Assembly (NCBI GenBank): GCA_947169005.1
Contig: CAMVOG010000002.1
Location: 1-28,800 of the forward strand
Direction: 5' to 3'
Length of the DNA stretch: 28,800 nucleotides
Source: an uncultured Clostridia bacterium
GTDB lineage: Bacteria > Bacillota > Clostridia > Oscillospirales > Oscillospiraceae
Part shown: positions 1 to 6,287 of the stretch, in pieces
Numbering within the stretch: position 1 is the stretch's first letter
Layout: each line of letters opens with the position of its first letter
Position numbers and translations under genes: made by a program
Notes under the pieces: generated by a model
Told to the model about the DNA's origin: nothing
What the model saw: only the letters and a program-made list of their open reading frames with translations
Database searches by the model: none

Positions 1-75
1 GATAAAGGCCCCCACGGCAATGAGGGCGGTAAAGACCGCGCAGAGGGCGATCTCCCGGATGGTGAGTTTCTTCAT
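1..75 (-). CDS. bioY: Biotin transporter BioY, N-terminal fragment
   Basis: Only the first 25 codons are inside the window; the gene runs off the left edge. The visible peptide begins MKKLTIREIALCAVFTAL and continues hydrophobic, which resembles the first membrane helix of BioY, the substrate-binding S component of biotin ECF transporters. An AAGGAGG ribosome site lies 8 bases before the ATG and is embedded in the last codons of birA. The ATG is 4 bases beyond the birA stop, so the two are translationally close and surely co-transcribed. The pairing with the biotin ligase/repressor supports the assignment more than the short peptide does; another small membrane protein cannot be excluded. Confidence 0.6.
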   Translation of the reverse strand, partial: MKKLTIREIALCAVFTALIAVGAFI

Positions 76-79
76 GTAT

Positions 80-1087
80 TTAACCTCCTTGAACAACAGC
101 CTCGCCTTGCTCCGGGCGTATGCTGACCTCGCCGCTGTTGAGCTTGGTTTCCCGGCCGTCGGCGAAGCGGACCCAAAGGCCGTAGTCCTCGTCCAGGTCC
201 AGGGCCGTGGCGGGGGAGTGGCTCCCGTCCGGGAAAAGCACGTTGATGGTCTTGCCCAGCAGGAAGGAGCGCTCTCTGTAGGCATTGAAGCAGTATTCCG
301 GCTCCCTGTGACGGTACAGGTCCGCGAAATGGTCCAGGATCAGGGCGGCCAGGCGGCTGCGCGCGTTGGGTACGGCGGGCTCGCCCGCGTAAAGACTGCC
401 CACGATGCGCTGCAGCTCCGGCGGATAGCCCTCCGCCGGGGGGCGAATGTTGACCCCGATGCCCACGATCACGCAGTCGAGGCGGCCGTTTTCCACGTTC
501 ATGGCGGCCTCCGCCAGAATGCCGCAGACCTTTTTGCCCTCCATCAGCAGGTCGTTGACCCACTTGATGTCCACATGTCGGCCCGTCAGCTCCTCAATGG
601 CCAGGGCCGTGGCTACGGCGGCCATGGTCGTCAGCCGGGAGACCTGGGAGAGCGGGAGCAGCGGCCGCAGCAGGATGCTCATATACAGCCCGACCCCGGC
701 GGGGGAAAAGAAGCTGCGCCCCAGCCGCCCGCGCCCGGCAGTCTGCTGCCCGGCCAGCAGTACCGTTCCGTCCGCACCCTCCGCGCCGTACAGATCCTTC
801 AGCGTGCGGTTGGTGCTGCCCACGCTGTCCAGGCAGACGAGTTGGAAGGGATACTCCGTTCGGAGGAAAGAGCGGATGTTCTCGGGGGAGAGAACGTCGT
901 AATTGCCGGACAGCCGGTAGCCCTTCTTGGGCACGGCGTCCACCTCATAGCCTTGCTTCCGCAGTGCCTCCACCGCCTTCCATACGGCGGCCCGGGTCAC
1001 CCCGAAGCGGACAGCCAGTTCCTCTCCGGAAAGATACGCCTCTTTTTCAGCCTGCATTGCCTCCAGAATCTGCTCCCACAGCTTCAT
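80..1087 (-). CDS. birA: Bifunctional biotin-protein ligase / biotin operon repressor BirA
   Basis: Attaches biotin through biotinyl-5'-AMP to the lysine of biotin carboxyl carrier proteins such as AccB of this window, and represses biotin genes when holo-carrier is plentiful. The 335-residue protein has a winged-helix DNA-binding part at about residues 1-60 (RFGVTRAAVWKAVEALRKQG), then the ligase domain with GRGRLGR at 118-124, the SILLRP strand, and IKWVNDL at 174-180 followed by GILAEA. The C-terminal SH3-like part is present. So this is the regulatory class, not the shorter ligase-only class. The start is the ATG at 1087. A matching BirA box lies over the promoter, which indicates autoregulation, and bioY follows immediately. 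Confidence 0.95.
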   Translation of the reverse strand: MKLWEQILEAMQAEKEAYLSGEELAVRFGVTRAAVWKAVEALRKQGYEVDAVPKKGYRLSGNYDVLSPENIRSFLRTEYPFQLVCLDSVGSTNRTLKDLYGAEGADGTVLLAGQQTAGRGRLGRSFFSPAGVGLYMSILLRPLLPLSQVSRLTTMAAVATALAIEELTGRHVDIKWVNDLLMEGKKVCGILAEAAMNVENGRLDCVIVGIGVNIRPPAEGYPPELQRIVGSLYAGEPAVPNARSRLAALILDHFADLYRHREPEYCFNAYRERSFLLGKTINVLFPDGSHSPATALDLDEDYGLWVRFADGRETKLNSGEVSIRPEQGEAVVQGG

Positions 1088-1125
1088 GTGTCCACTCCCT
1101 TGCCTGCAGAAAAGTGTATAAATGC

Positions 1126-1154
1126 AGTATAATCAATCATCAATGAAATGTCAA
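1126..1154 (-). promoter_or_regulatory. Sigma-A promoter of birA-bioY
   Basis: Read on the minus strand, TTGACA (1149-1154) and TATACT (1126-1131) are separated by exactly 17 bases. The -35 hexamer overlaps the downstream half of the BirA box, so bound BirA would block RNA polymerase. Confidence 0.85.
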
Positions 1155-1180
1155 CCTGTATTTTTGAAATGGGTTTACAA
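1148..1180 (-). promoter_or_regulatory. BirA operator (BirA box)
   Basis: On the minus strand TTGTAAACC (1172-1180) is followed after 15 bases by GGTTGACAT (1148-1156). This matches the known bacterial BirA signal TTGTAAACC-(14-16)-GGTTTACAA in all 9 bases of the first half and 7 of 9 of the second. It sits on the -35 of the birA promoter. Confidence 0.85.
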
Positions 1181-1190
1181 TAGAAACGAG

Positions 1191-1219
1191 AAAAAGCGCC
1201 TGCCGAAGCAAGCGCTTTT
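1191..1219 (-). terminator. Intrinsic terminator after tRNA-Thr
   Basis: A symmetric hairpin with arms AAAAAGCGC and GCGCTTTTT, preceded by A and followed by T on either strand. It starts directly after the CCA end of the tRNA gene, separating tRNA transcription from the birA promoter. Confidence 0.8.
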
Positions 1220-1295
1220 TGGAGCTGGTGGCCGGACTTGAACCGGCGACCTGCTGATTACGAATCAGCTGCTCTACCGACTGAGCCACACCAGC
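1220..1295 (-). tRNA. tRNA-Thr (anticodon CGU)
   Basis: A complete cloverleaf can be folded on the minus strand: 7-bp acceptor stem GCTGGTG/CACCAGC, D arm GCTCAGTCGGTAGAGC, anticodon stem GCTGA/TCAGC around loop TTCGTAA with anticodon CGT, and T arm GCCGG-TTCAAGT-CCGGC. Discriminator T and an encoded CCA end the gene. CGU reads ACG threonine codons. Confidence 0.97.
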
Positions 1296-1306
1296 GAACG
1301 AAAAGA

Positions 1307-1335
1307 ATTATACATGGGCGGGGCGGATTTGTCAA
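1307..1335 (-). promoter_or_regulatory. Consensus promoter of tRNA-Thr
   Basis: TTGACA (1330-1335) and TATAAT (1307-1312) on the minus strand with a 17-base spacer: every base fits the sigma-A consensus. It lies 11 bases upstream of the mature tRNA 5' end, as expected for a strong stable-RNA promoter with a short leader. Confidence 0.9.
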
Positions 1336-1355
1336 GCATTAGTTTTCGCCGGATA

Positions 1356-1389
1356 GGAAAATCGCGCCGGCCCCGCAGGACCGGCGCGA
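1356..1389 (-). terminator. Terminator of groES-groEL
   Basis: On the minus strand, the arms TCGCGCCGG and CCGGCGCGA enclose a 10-base loop and are followed by TTTTCC. It lies about 20 bases after the groEL stop codon and just before the tRNA-Thr promoter. Confidence 0.8.
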
Positions 1390-1409
1390 CAGAAAGGGCA
1401 AAGGGAAAA

Positions 1410-3044
1410 TCAATACATACCGCCCATGCCGCCCATATCGGCAGCGGGGGCAGCCGGAGCGGGAGGCTCGGGCTTGTCGGCCACAAGAGCCTCGGTGGTG
1501 AGGACCATGGCGGCGACGGAGGCGGCGTTCTCCAGAGCGCTGCGGCAGACCTTGGCGGGATCGACGATACCGGCCTCGATCATATCGCAGTAGACCTCCT
1601 TGGAGGCGTCGAAGCCGAAGTTGGGCCGACGGCTGGTCTTGATGCGCTCCAGGATGACGGCGCCGTCCAGACCCGCGTTGGCGGCGATCTGCTTCACGGG
1701 CGTCTGCAGAGCCTTGGCAACGATGGCCACGCCGGTCTTCTCATCGCCGGTGAACTTGGGCAGCATCTTCTCCACAGCCGCGGCAGCGGAGGCGTACACG
1801 GAGCCGCCGCCGGGGACGATGCCCTCTTCAACAGCGGCGCGGGTGGCGTTCAGCGCGTCCTCGATGCGGAGCTTCTTCTCCTTCATCTCGGCCTCGGTAG
1901 CGGCGCCGACCTTGATGACGGCCACGCCGCCGGAGAGCTTCGCCACGCGCTCCTGCATCTTCTCCTTGTCATAGTCGGAGGTGGTCACGGCGATCTGAGC
2001 CTGGATCTGCTTGATGCGGCCCTGGATCTCCTCGGCCTTGCCGGCGCCGTCCACTATGATGGTATTCTCCTTGAAGCACTTGACCTGGCGGGCAGTACCC
2101 AGCACGTCAAGACCGACCTCCTTGAGCTCCATGCCCAGGTCGGAGGAAACAACGGTGCCGCCGGTGAGGGTGGCGATATCGACGAGCATTTCCTTGCGGC
2201 GGTCGCCGAAGCCGGGGGCCTTGACGCACACGCAGGTGAAGGTGCCGCGCAGCTTGTTGAGGATAATGGTGGCCAGGGCCTCGCCCTCCACGTCCTCAGC
2301 GATGATGAGCAGGCTCTTGCCCATCTTCACGACCTGCTCCAGAATGGGCAGGATCTCCTGGATGTTGGAGATCTTCTTATCGGTGATCAGGATGAAGGGA
2401 TTGTCCAGCACGGACTCCATCTTATCGGTATCGGTGACCATATAGGGAGTGATATAGCCGCGGTCGAACTGCATGCCCTCGACGACCTCGCTGTAGGTCT
2501 CGGCGGTCTTGCTCTCCTCCACGGTGATCACGCCGTTCTGGGAAACCTTCTCCATAGCCTCGGCGATCAGCTTGCCGATGATCTCGTCGCCGGAGGAAAC
2601 GGTGCCGACGCGGGCGATGTCCTCGGTGCCGTTCACGGGCTGGGAAATCTCCTTGATGGTCTCCACGGCGGTGGTAACGGCCTTCTGGATGCCGCGCTTC
2701 ATGACCATGGGGTTGGAGCCCGCGGCGATGTTCTTCAGGCCCTCCTTGATGATGGCCTGGGCCAGAACGGTGGCGGTGGTGGTGCCGTCGCCGGCCACAT
2801 CGTTGGTCTTGCTGGCGGCTTCCTTCACCAGCTGGGCGCCCATGTTCTCAAAGGGGTCAGCCAGCTCGATCTCCTTGGCGATGGTCACGCCGTCGTTGGT
2901 GATCAGGGGGGAGCCGTACTTCTTATCCAGCACCACGTTGCAGCCCTTGGGGCCCATGGTGATCTTCACGGTGTCAGCCAGCTGGTCAACGCCGCGCTCG
3001 AGGGCGCGGCGGGCGTCCTCACTATACTTGAGCATCTTAGCCAT
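1410..3044 (-). CDS. groEL: Chaperonin GroEL (Hsp60)
   Basis: Cytoplasmic ATP-dependent chaperonin; fourteen subunits form the double ring that folds proteins under the GroES lid. At 544 residues it has the usual length. Visible hallmarks are the start MAKMLKYSEDARRAL, TVKITMGPKG and NDGVTIAKEIEL near the nucleotide site, the ATPase motif VAGDGTTTATVLAQAI, VKAPGFGDRRKEML in the apical/intermediate region, EEGIVPGGG, and the flexible glycine-methionine tail ending MGGMGGMY. It is the second gene of the groES-groEL operon, 37 bases after groES, with a GGAGG site upstream. Expression should follow the CIRCE element before groES. Confidence 0.99.
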   Translation of the reverse strand: MAKMLKYSEDARRALERGVDQLADTVKITMGPKGCNVVLDKKYGSPLITNDGVTIAKEIELADPFENMGAQLVKEAASKTNDVAGDGTTTATVLAQAIIKEGLKNIAAGSNPMVMKRGIQKAVTTAVETIKEISQPVNGTEDIARVGTVSSGDEIIGKLIAEAMEKVSQNGVITVEESKTAETYSEVVEGMQFDRGYITPYMVTDTDKMESVLDNPFILITDKKISNIQEILPILEQVVKMGKSLLIIAEDVEGEALATIILNKLRGTFTCVCVKAPGFGDRRKEMLVDIATLTGGTVVSSDLGMELKEVGLDVLGTARQVKCFKENTIIVDGAGKAEEIQGRIKQIQAQIAVTTSDYDKEKMQERVAKLSGGVAVIKVGAATEAEMKEKKLRIEDALNATRAAVEEGIVPGGGSVYASAAAAVEKMLPKFTGDEKTGVAIVAKALQTPVKQIAANAGLDGAVILERIKTSRRPNFGFDASKEVYCDMIEAGIVDPAKVCRSALENAASVAAMVLTTEALVADKPEPPAPAAPAADMGGMGGMY

Positions 3045-3081
3045 GATGAATCAATCCTCCAAAAAGATATAGTTTATAAAC

Positions 3082-3366
3082 TTACTCGACGATGGCGAGG
3101 ATATCCTGCTGACGCACGATGGTCAGCTCCTCACCGTCAACCTTGACCTGGGTGCCGCTGTACTTGCCGAGGAGCACCTTGTCGCCGGTCTCAACCGTCA
3201 TCTCGATCTCGTTGCCGTCCACGAACCCGCCGGGGCCCACGGCAATGACCTTGAAGATCTGGGGCTTTTCCTGCGCGGCGCTGGTGAGGATGATACCGCC
3301 CTTGGTGGTCTCCTCCGCCTCGATCTGCTTAACGATCACTCTGTCAGCCAAAGGAATGAGCTTCAT
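3082..3366 (-). CDS. groES: Co-chaperonin GroES (Hsp10)
   Basis: Seven-subunit lid of the GroEL chamber. The 94-residue protein has the family's normal size and motifs: the start MKLIPLADRVIVKQIEAEE, the mobile loop EETTKGGIILTSAAQEKP that binds GroEL, VIAVGPG, and the ending QQDILAIVE. It is the first gene of the operon. Its leader contains the CIRCE operator and a short GC hairpin (3398-3413) before the ribosome site. Confidence 0.99.
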   Translation of the reverse strand: MKLIPLADRVIVKQIEAEETTKGGIILTSAAQEKPQIFKVIAVGPGGFVDGNEIEMTVETGDKVLLGKYSGTQVKVDGEELTIVRQQDILAIVE

Positions 3367-3431
3367 ACGATTACCTCCAATTTACTTGTAACGCAGTCCG
3401 CGCCGGAGCGCGGCGTCGTCGTTTACACGGT

Positions 3432-3458
3432 TTAGCACTCAATTCCCCTGAGTGCTAA
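3432..3458. promoter_or_regulatory. CIRCE operator (HrcA site)
   Basis: TTAGCACTC (3432-3440), 9 bases, GAGTGCTAA (3450-3458): a perfect match to the Controlling Inverted Repeat of Chaperone Expression. It begins 4 bases after the -10 box, at the expected transcription start, so HrcA would repress groESL until heat or folding stress. hrcA itself is not in the window. Confidence 0.98.
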
Positions 3459-3462
3459 AGGT

Positions 3463-3491
3463 ATAATAGACCATCTTGCCGCAATATGCAA
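3463..3491 (-). promoter_or_regulatory. Promoter of groES-groEL
   Basis: On the minus strand TTGCAT (3486-3491), a 17-base spacer and TATTAT (3463-3468), placed directly upstream of CIRCE. Confidence 0.8.
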
Positions 3492-3537
3492 GACCTATTT
3501 TCAAAAAACTTATAAATTTTTTGTGAACGGCGGTCCG

Positions 3538-3580
3538 GGACTCGGTACTCAGAAAACGGTACTCAGGAAATAGGACTCAG
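3538..3580. repeat. Short imperfect tandem repeat (GGTACTCAG-like units)
   Basis: Four related units follow each other: GGACTCGG at 3538, GGTACTCAG at 3544, GGTACTCAG at 3558 and GGACTCAG at 3573. The last unit contains the stop codon of the lipid kinase gene. Function unknown. Confidence 0.6.
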
Positions 3581-4515
3581 TTTGCAGAAGAAACAGGCTG
3601 CCTGGCCCGGGCAAAGGCGGAGGCGCGGGGAACGATGAAGCGGATGCCGCGGGGGATCACCTTGAATAATATGCGGGAAGCGGTCTCCAGCTCCCCGTCC
3701 ACGTTGACGGGGATGGGCGCCTCGCTCTCAAACTCCGCCTCCGTGCAGCGGACGTGGGTGATCACGTCCTTCATCTCCGCGTAGCGGCCCTTGGCGTATT
3801 TGCCCACCAGGGTCAGGAATTTCAGCCGGCTCACGGCCTTCACGATCAAAAGGTCCAGCAGGCCGTCGTCCGGCTCCGCATCGGGGACCGGGTTGAAGCC
3901 GCCGCCGTAGAAGCGCCCGTTGCAGGCGCAGGCCAGGGCAAAGGAGCCGGAGCGCTCCTCTCCGTTCACCCGCAGCCGAAGGGGACAGTTGACCCCTTTG
4001 ACCAGATTCACCGCCAGGGAGACAATGTAGCCGAAGCCGCCGGAGATCAGCGGATTTTGGGTGTATTTATGTACGTCGGTGCCCACCCGGGCGTCAAAGC
4101 CGATGGAGCAGATGTTGACGGAGCGCCGCCCGCAGGCCTCAATCAGATCCAGCGGAAAGACCTCGCCGGAGATCAGCTCCTCCAGATGGGTGAAGCGCCC
4201 GGCGTCCTCTCCGAACATGCGCACGAAGTCGTTGCCGGAGCCGCAGGCGTAGTTGGTCACCGCCGCGTTGGCGTAATCCGCCGCGCCGTTGACGCATTCG
4301 TTCAGCGTCCCGTCCCCGCCGCAGGCGTAAACGCGCAGCTCGCCGCCCGCGGCGGCCTCGGCCCGGACCTTTTCCGCGGCGTCCAGCGGCGCCTTCGTCA
4401 CGTAGACCTCATAGTTCTCGGCCCTCGCGGCCATGGCGGCGTCGATCTCTGCCCGCAGCGCCGCAGGGTCCGGCTTTTTCCCGGCCTTAGGGTTGATGAT
4501 AAAAAGGTGTTTCAT
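3577..4515 (-). CDS. Diacylglycerol kinase-family lipid kinase (DagK/YegS type)
   Basis: Probably phosphorylates a lipid such as diacylglycerol, returning it to phosphatidate at the inner membrane face; the true lipid cannot be read from the sequence. The 312 residues have the family's usual length. The start FIINPKAGKK is the classical N-terminal motif, GGDGTLNE at 66-73 is the nucleotide-binding signature, and GSGNDF at 92-97 follows. The second domain has SIGFDARVG, NGRFYGGGFNPVPDAEPDDGL and IPVNVDGE. It lies 55 bases downstream of the HD-domain gene on the same strand, so the two may share a transcript. A sphingosine- or YegS-like specificity is the alternative. Confidence 0.88.
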   Translation of the reverse strand: MKHLFIINPKAGKKPDPAALRAEIDAAMAARAENYEVYVTKAPLDAAEKVRAEAAAGGELRVYACGGDGTLNECVNGAADYANAAVTNYACGSGNDFVRMFGEDAGRFTHLEELISGEVFPLDLIEACGRRSVNICSIGFDARVGTDVHKYTQNPLISGGFGYIVSLAVNLVKGVNCPLRLRVNGEERSGSFALACACNGRFYGGGFNPVPDAEPDDGLLDLLIVKAVSRLKFLTLVGKYAKGRYAEMKDVITHVRCTEAEFESEAPIPVNVDGELETASRILFKVIPRGIRFIVPRASAFARARQPVSSAN

Positions 4516-4570
4516 TGGTACAGCCTCCGAGCTTGCGTGAATAAAGCGTGAGCTTAATCGCGGCGGACGC

Positions 4571-5134
4571 TTATTTGCCCTCCGCGATCTTCTTTTCCGT
4601 TTCCTCCAGAATCGCCTGTCTCAGCTCCCGCAGAATGGGGGAGAAGGCGGCCCTGTCCACGGCGTAGCGCCGCTGCAGCTCGTATTCGTGGGGCTCCCAG
4701 GTGGAAAGGGCCGCCTCATTGTGAGCCAGCAGGGCCTCCATGCCGTCCAGGGCCTTGTAGATTCTGGCCTCGGTGCTTTTCATGGCCAGCATTTCCTCAT
4801 AGAGCGCCTGCATTTCCGAGCCGATCCCCTTTGGCAGACTGTCCACCCAGGCAAAAAGCAGCTCCCGCTCCCGGGCCTCGTCCGCCTCCGTCTTGTTAAA
4901 AACGGGGATATCCCCGGTGAAGGCCTCTCCCAGGTCGTGGATCAGGCACATGCGCAGCACCTTATCCATATCCGCCTCGGGGAAATCCGCCCTCAGCCAC
5001 ATGGCCAGCAGCGCCAGCCGCCAGGAATGCTCCGCCACGCTCTCCCGCCTGCCGCCGGGGGTGTCGCAGTGCCGGGTCACGTCCTTTAAGCGCGCGGCGG
5101 TATGCAGGGCGTCGATCAGTTCGTTTGCGTTCAT
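4571..5134 (-). CDS. HD-domain phosphohydrolase (YfbR/HDDC2-like)
   Basis: A 187-residue metal-dependent phosphohydrolase; the nearest characterised relatives are 5'-deoxynucleotidases that trim deoxynucleoside monophosphates. The metal ligands of the H...HD...D pattern are visible: His36 in SVAEHSW, His66-Asp67 in LIHDLGEAFTGD, and Asp130 in KALDGMEALL. The GDIP segment following the HD pair is typical of this branch. A GCAGGAGG site precedes the ATG. The gene starts 18 bases after the end of vapC, so it could be transcribed from the vapB promoter. Substrate is inferred from family only. Confidence 0.8.
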   Translation of the reverse strand: MNANELIDALHTAARLKDVTRHCDTPGGRRESVAEHSWRLALLAMWLRADFPEADMDKVLRMCLIHDLGEAFTGDIPVFNKTEADEARERELLFAWVDSLPKGIGSEMQALYEEMLAMKSTEARIYKALDGMEALLAHNEAALSTWEPHEYELQRRYAVDRAAFSPILRELRQAILEETEKKIAEGK

Positions 5135-5152
5135 AATACCTCCTGCGGGATG

Positions 5153-5554
5153 TTACTCCTTCCAATCCACAGCCTTCAGACCCGTCACGCGGGAAAACTC
5201 ACGCATGTTATTGGTTACAAGCGTATAGCCCAGGGAACGGGCATGGGCTGCGATCATCATATCGCGGTCACCAATGCGCTGTCCCCGGGCCTCCAGCTCT
5301 GCGAAAATGTCTCCAAAATGGGCGGCAGCCGCGGTGTTGAAATCCAGTACCTGAATCCCTAATAGTATTTGTGTAATGGCGGTTCTGTTTCGCTCCGGAG
5401 CGGCGCTTTTGCGGATACCGTATTCCAATTCTCCATATGTGATGACAGAGATGCACAGGTCCTTCCCCAAATGGGCTTTTACTTTTTGACAGATGGGCCA
5501 ATCCGGGTGCCGAACAGCCATAATAATGGCGTTTGTGTCGAGCATGTACATCAC
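5153..5554 (-). CDS. vapC: VapC-type PIN-domain ribonuclease toxin
   Basis: A 133-residue PIN-domain protein expected to cut RNA (tRNA or rRNA in studied VapCs) when freed from its antitoxin. The acidic catalytic set is complete: Asp6 in MLDTNAII, Glu42 in ITYGELEYGI, Asp96 and Asp98 in GDRDMMIAAHA, plus TNNMREF near the end. Its ATG overlaps the vapB stop (ATGA), the normal antitoxin-toxin arrangement. Base composition is lower in GC than the flanking genes, which fits horizontal acquisition. It appears intact; the RNA target is unknown. Confidence 0.93.
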   Translation of the reverse strand: MMYMLDTNAIIMAVRHPDWPICQKVKAHLGKDLCISVITYGELEYGIRKSAAPERNRTAITQILLGIQVLDFNTAAAAHFGDIFAELEARGQRIGDRDMMIAAHARSLGYTLVTNNMREFSRVTGLKAVDWKE

Positions 5555-5781
5555 AAATTCTCTCTCTCGGAGGGAAGACTATCGGGCATAGGCTCTGCCA
5601 GAAAATCCTCCGACAGCATAGCGCTGCCCCTGTCAAAAGCGGCGGCCAGGGATGAGATCGGCGTCAGCATGACCGTATCTCCGATTTTGTTGATATATAC
5701 CTCATCGACGGCAAAGCGGTATTCCTTTGGAATACGCACAGCCTGGCTGCGCCCGTTTGTAAAAACTCTCGTGGTTTCCAT
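5551..5781 (-). CDS. vapB: VapB-type antitoxin (AbrB/SpoVT-like DNA-binding)
   Basis: A 76-residue antitoxin. The N-terminal swapped-hairpin DNA-binding fold shows as TTRVFTNGRSQAVRIPKEYRF; the C-terminal part (about 45-76, rich in acidic and small residues) should wrap around VapC and block its active site. It has its own near-consensus promoter and an AAAGGAGA ribosome site, and overlaps vapC by 4 bases. Like relatives it should bind its own promoter; a direct repeat there is a candidate operator. Confidence 0.9.
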   Translation of the reverse strand: METTRVFTNGRSQAVRIPKEYRFAVDEVYINKIGDTVMLTPISSLAAAFDRGSAMLSEDFLAEPMPDSLPSERENL

Positions 5782-5808
5782 CGGACATTCTCCTTTCCAA
5801 TCACCCTA

Positions 5809-5837
5809 AGTATATATCATGCCGTGTATCATGTCAA
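5809..5837 (-). promoter_or_regulatory. Promoter of vapBC with direct-repeat candidate operator
   Basis: On the minus strand TTGACA (5832-5837), 17 bases, TATACT (5809-5814). The -35 overlaps the TGA stop of rimI (5834-5836). Read on the plus strand, TATCATG occurs at 5815-5821 and 5827-5833, 12 bases apart, filling the spacer; this is a plausible VapB/VapBC site. Confidence 0.8.
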
Positions 5838-6286
5838 GCGCCCCCGAGAGTCACCGTCATCAAAATCGCGTCCTCCCTGGGCTTTTCGTAATAGCCCCGC
5901 CGACGGCCTACGCGCCGGAAGCCGAAGCGCTCATAAAGGGCGATGGCGCCCAGGTTGCTTTCCCGCACCTCCAGGGTGAGAAAAGCCAGCCCTGCCGCAC
6001 GGGCCTGTTCCAGCATACGCCCCAGCAGGGCGGAGGCGACGCCCCGGCGGCGATAGGCCGGGTCCACGGCGATATTATCCACGTATCCCTCGTCCAGCAC
6101 CGTCTGCATTCCGGCGTAGCCCAGGAGCCGTCCCCCGGCCACGGCCCCCAGCCAAAGCTGATGGGGGTCCGCCAGGGCGCGGCGCAGCAGCTCCTCCGAC
6201 CAGGGCATGGAGAAGCAGACTTTTTCCAGCGCCGCCGCCTGGGGCAGCAGCTCCACGGGCAGGGGCCCGATCACATACCCGTCCAT
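5834..6286 (-). CDS. rimI: RimI-type N-alpha-acetyltransferase (GNAT)
   Basis: Acetylates protein N-termini from acetyl-CoA; the named member modifies ribosomal protein S18. The 150 residues show the GNAT order: start region with FSMPWSEELLRRAL, YVDNIAVDPAYRRRGVASALL (acetyl-CoA pyrophosphate loop R-R-R-G-V-A at 79-84), LEVRESNLGAIALYERFGF and the RimI-typical ending GRRRGYYEKPREDAILM. It lies one base downstream of polA on the same strand and is probably co-transcribed from the polA promoter. The usual tsaB/tsaD neighbours are absent here. Confidence 0.92.
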   Translation of the reverse strand: MDGYVIGPLPVELLPQAAALEKVCFSMPWSEELLRRALADPHQLWLGAVAGGRLLGYAGMQTVLDEGYVDNIAVDPAYRRRGVASALLGRMLEQARAAGLAFLTLEVRESNLGAIALYERFGFRRVGRRRGYYEKPREDAILMTVTLGGA

Positions 6287-6287
6287 T

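Noticed and set aside
3398..3458. Riboswitch or RNA thermometer in the groES leader
   Set aside because: The perfect CIRCE operator accounts for the structure; the additional 6-bp hairpin is too small to support a further claim.
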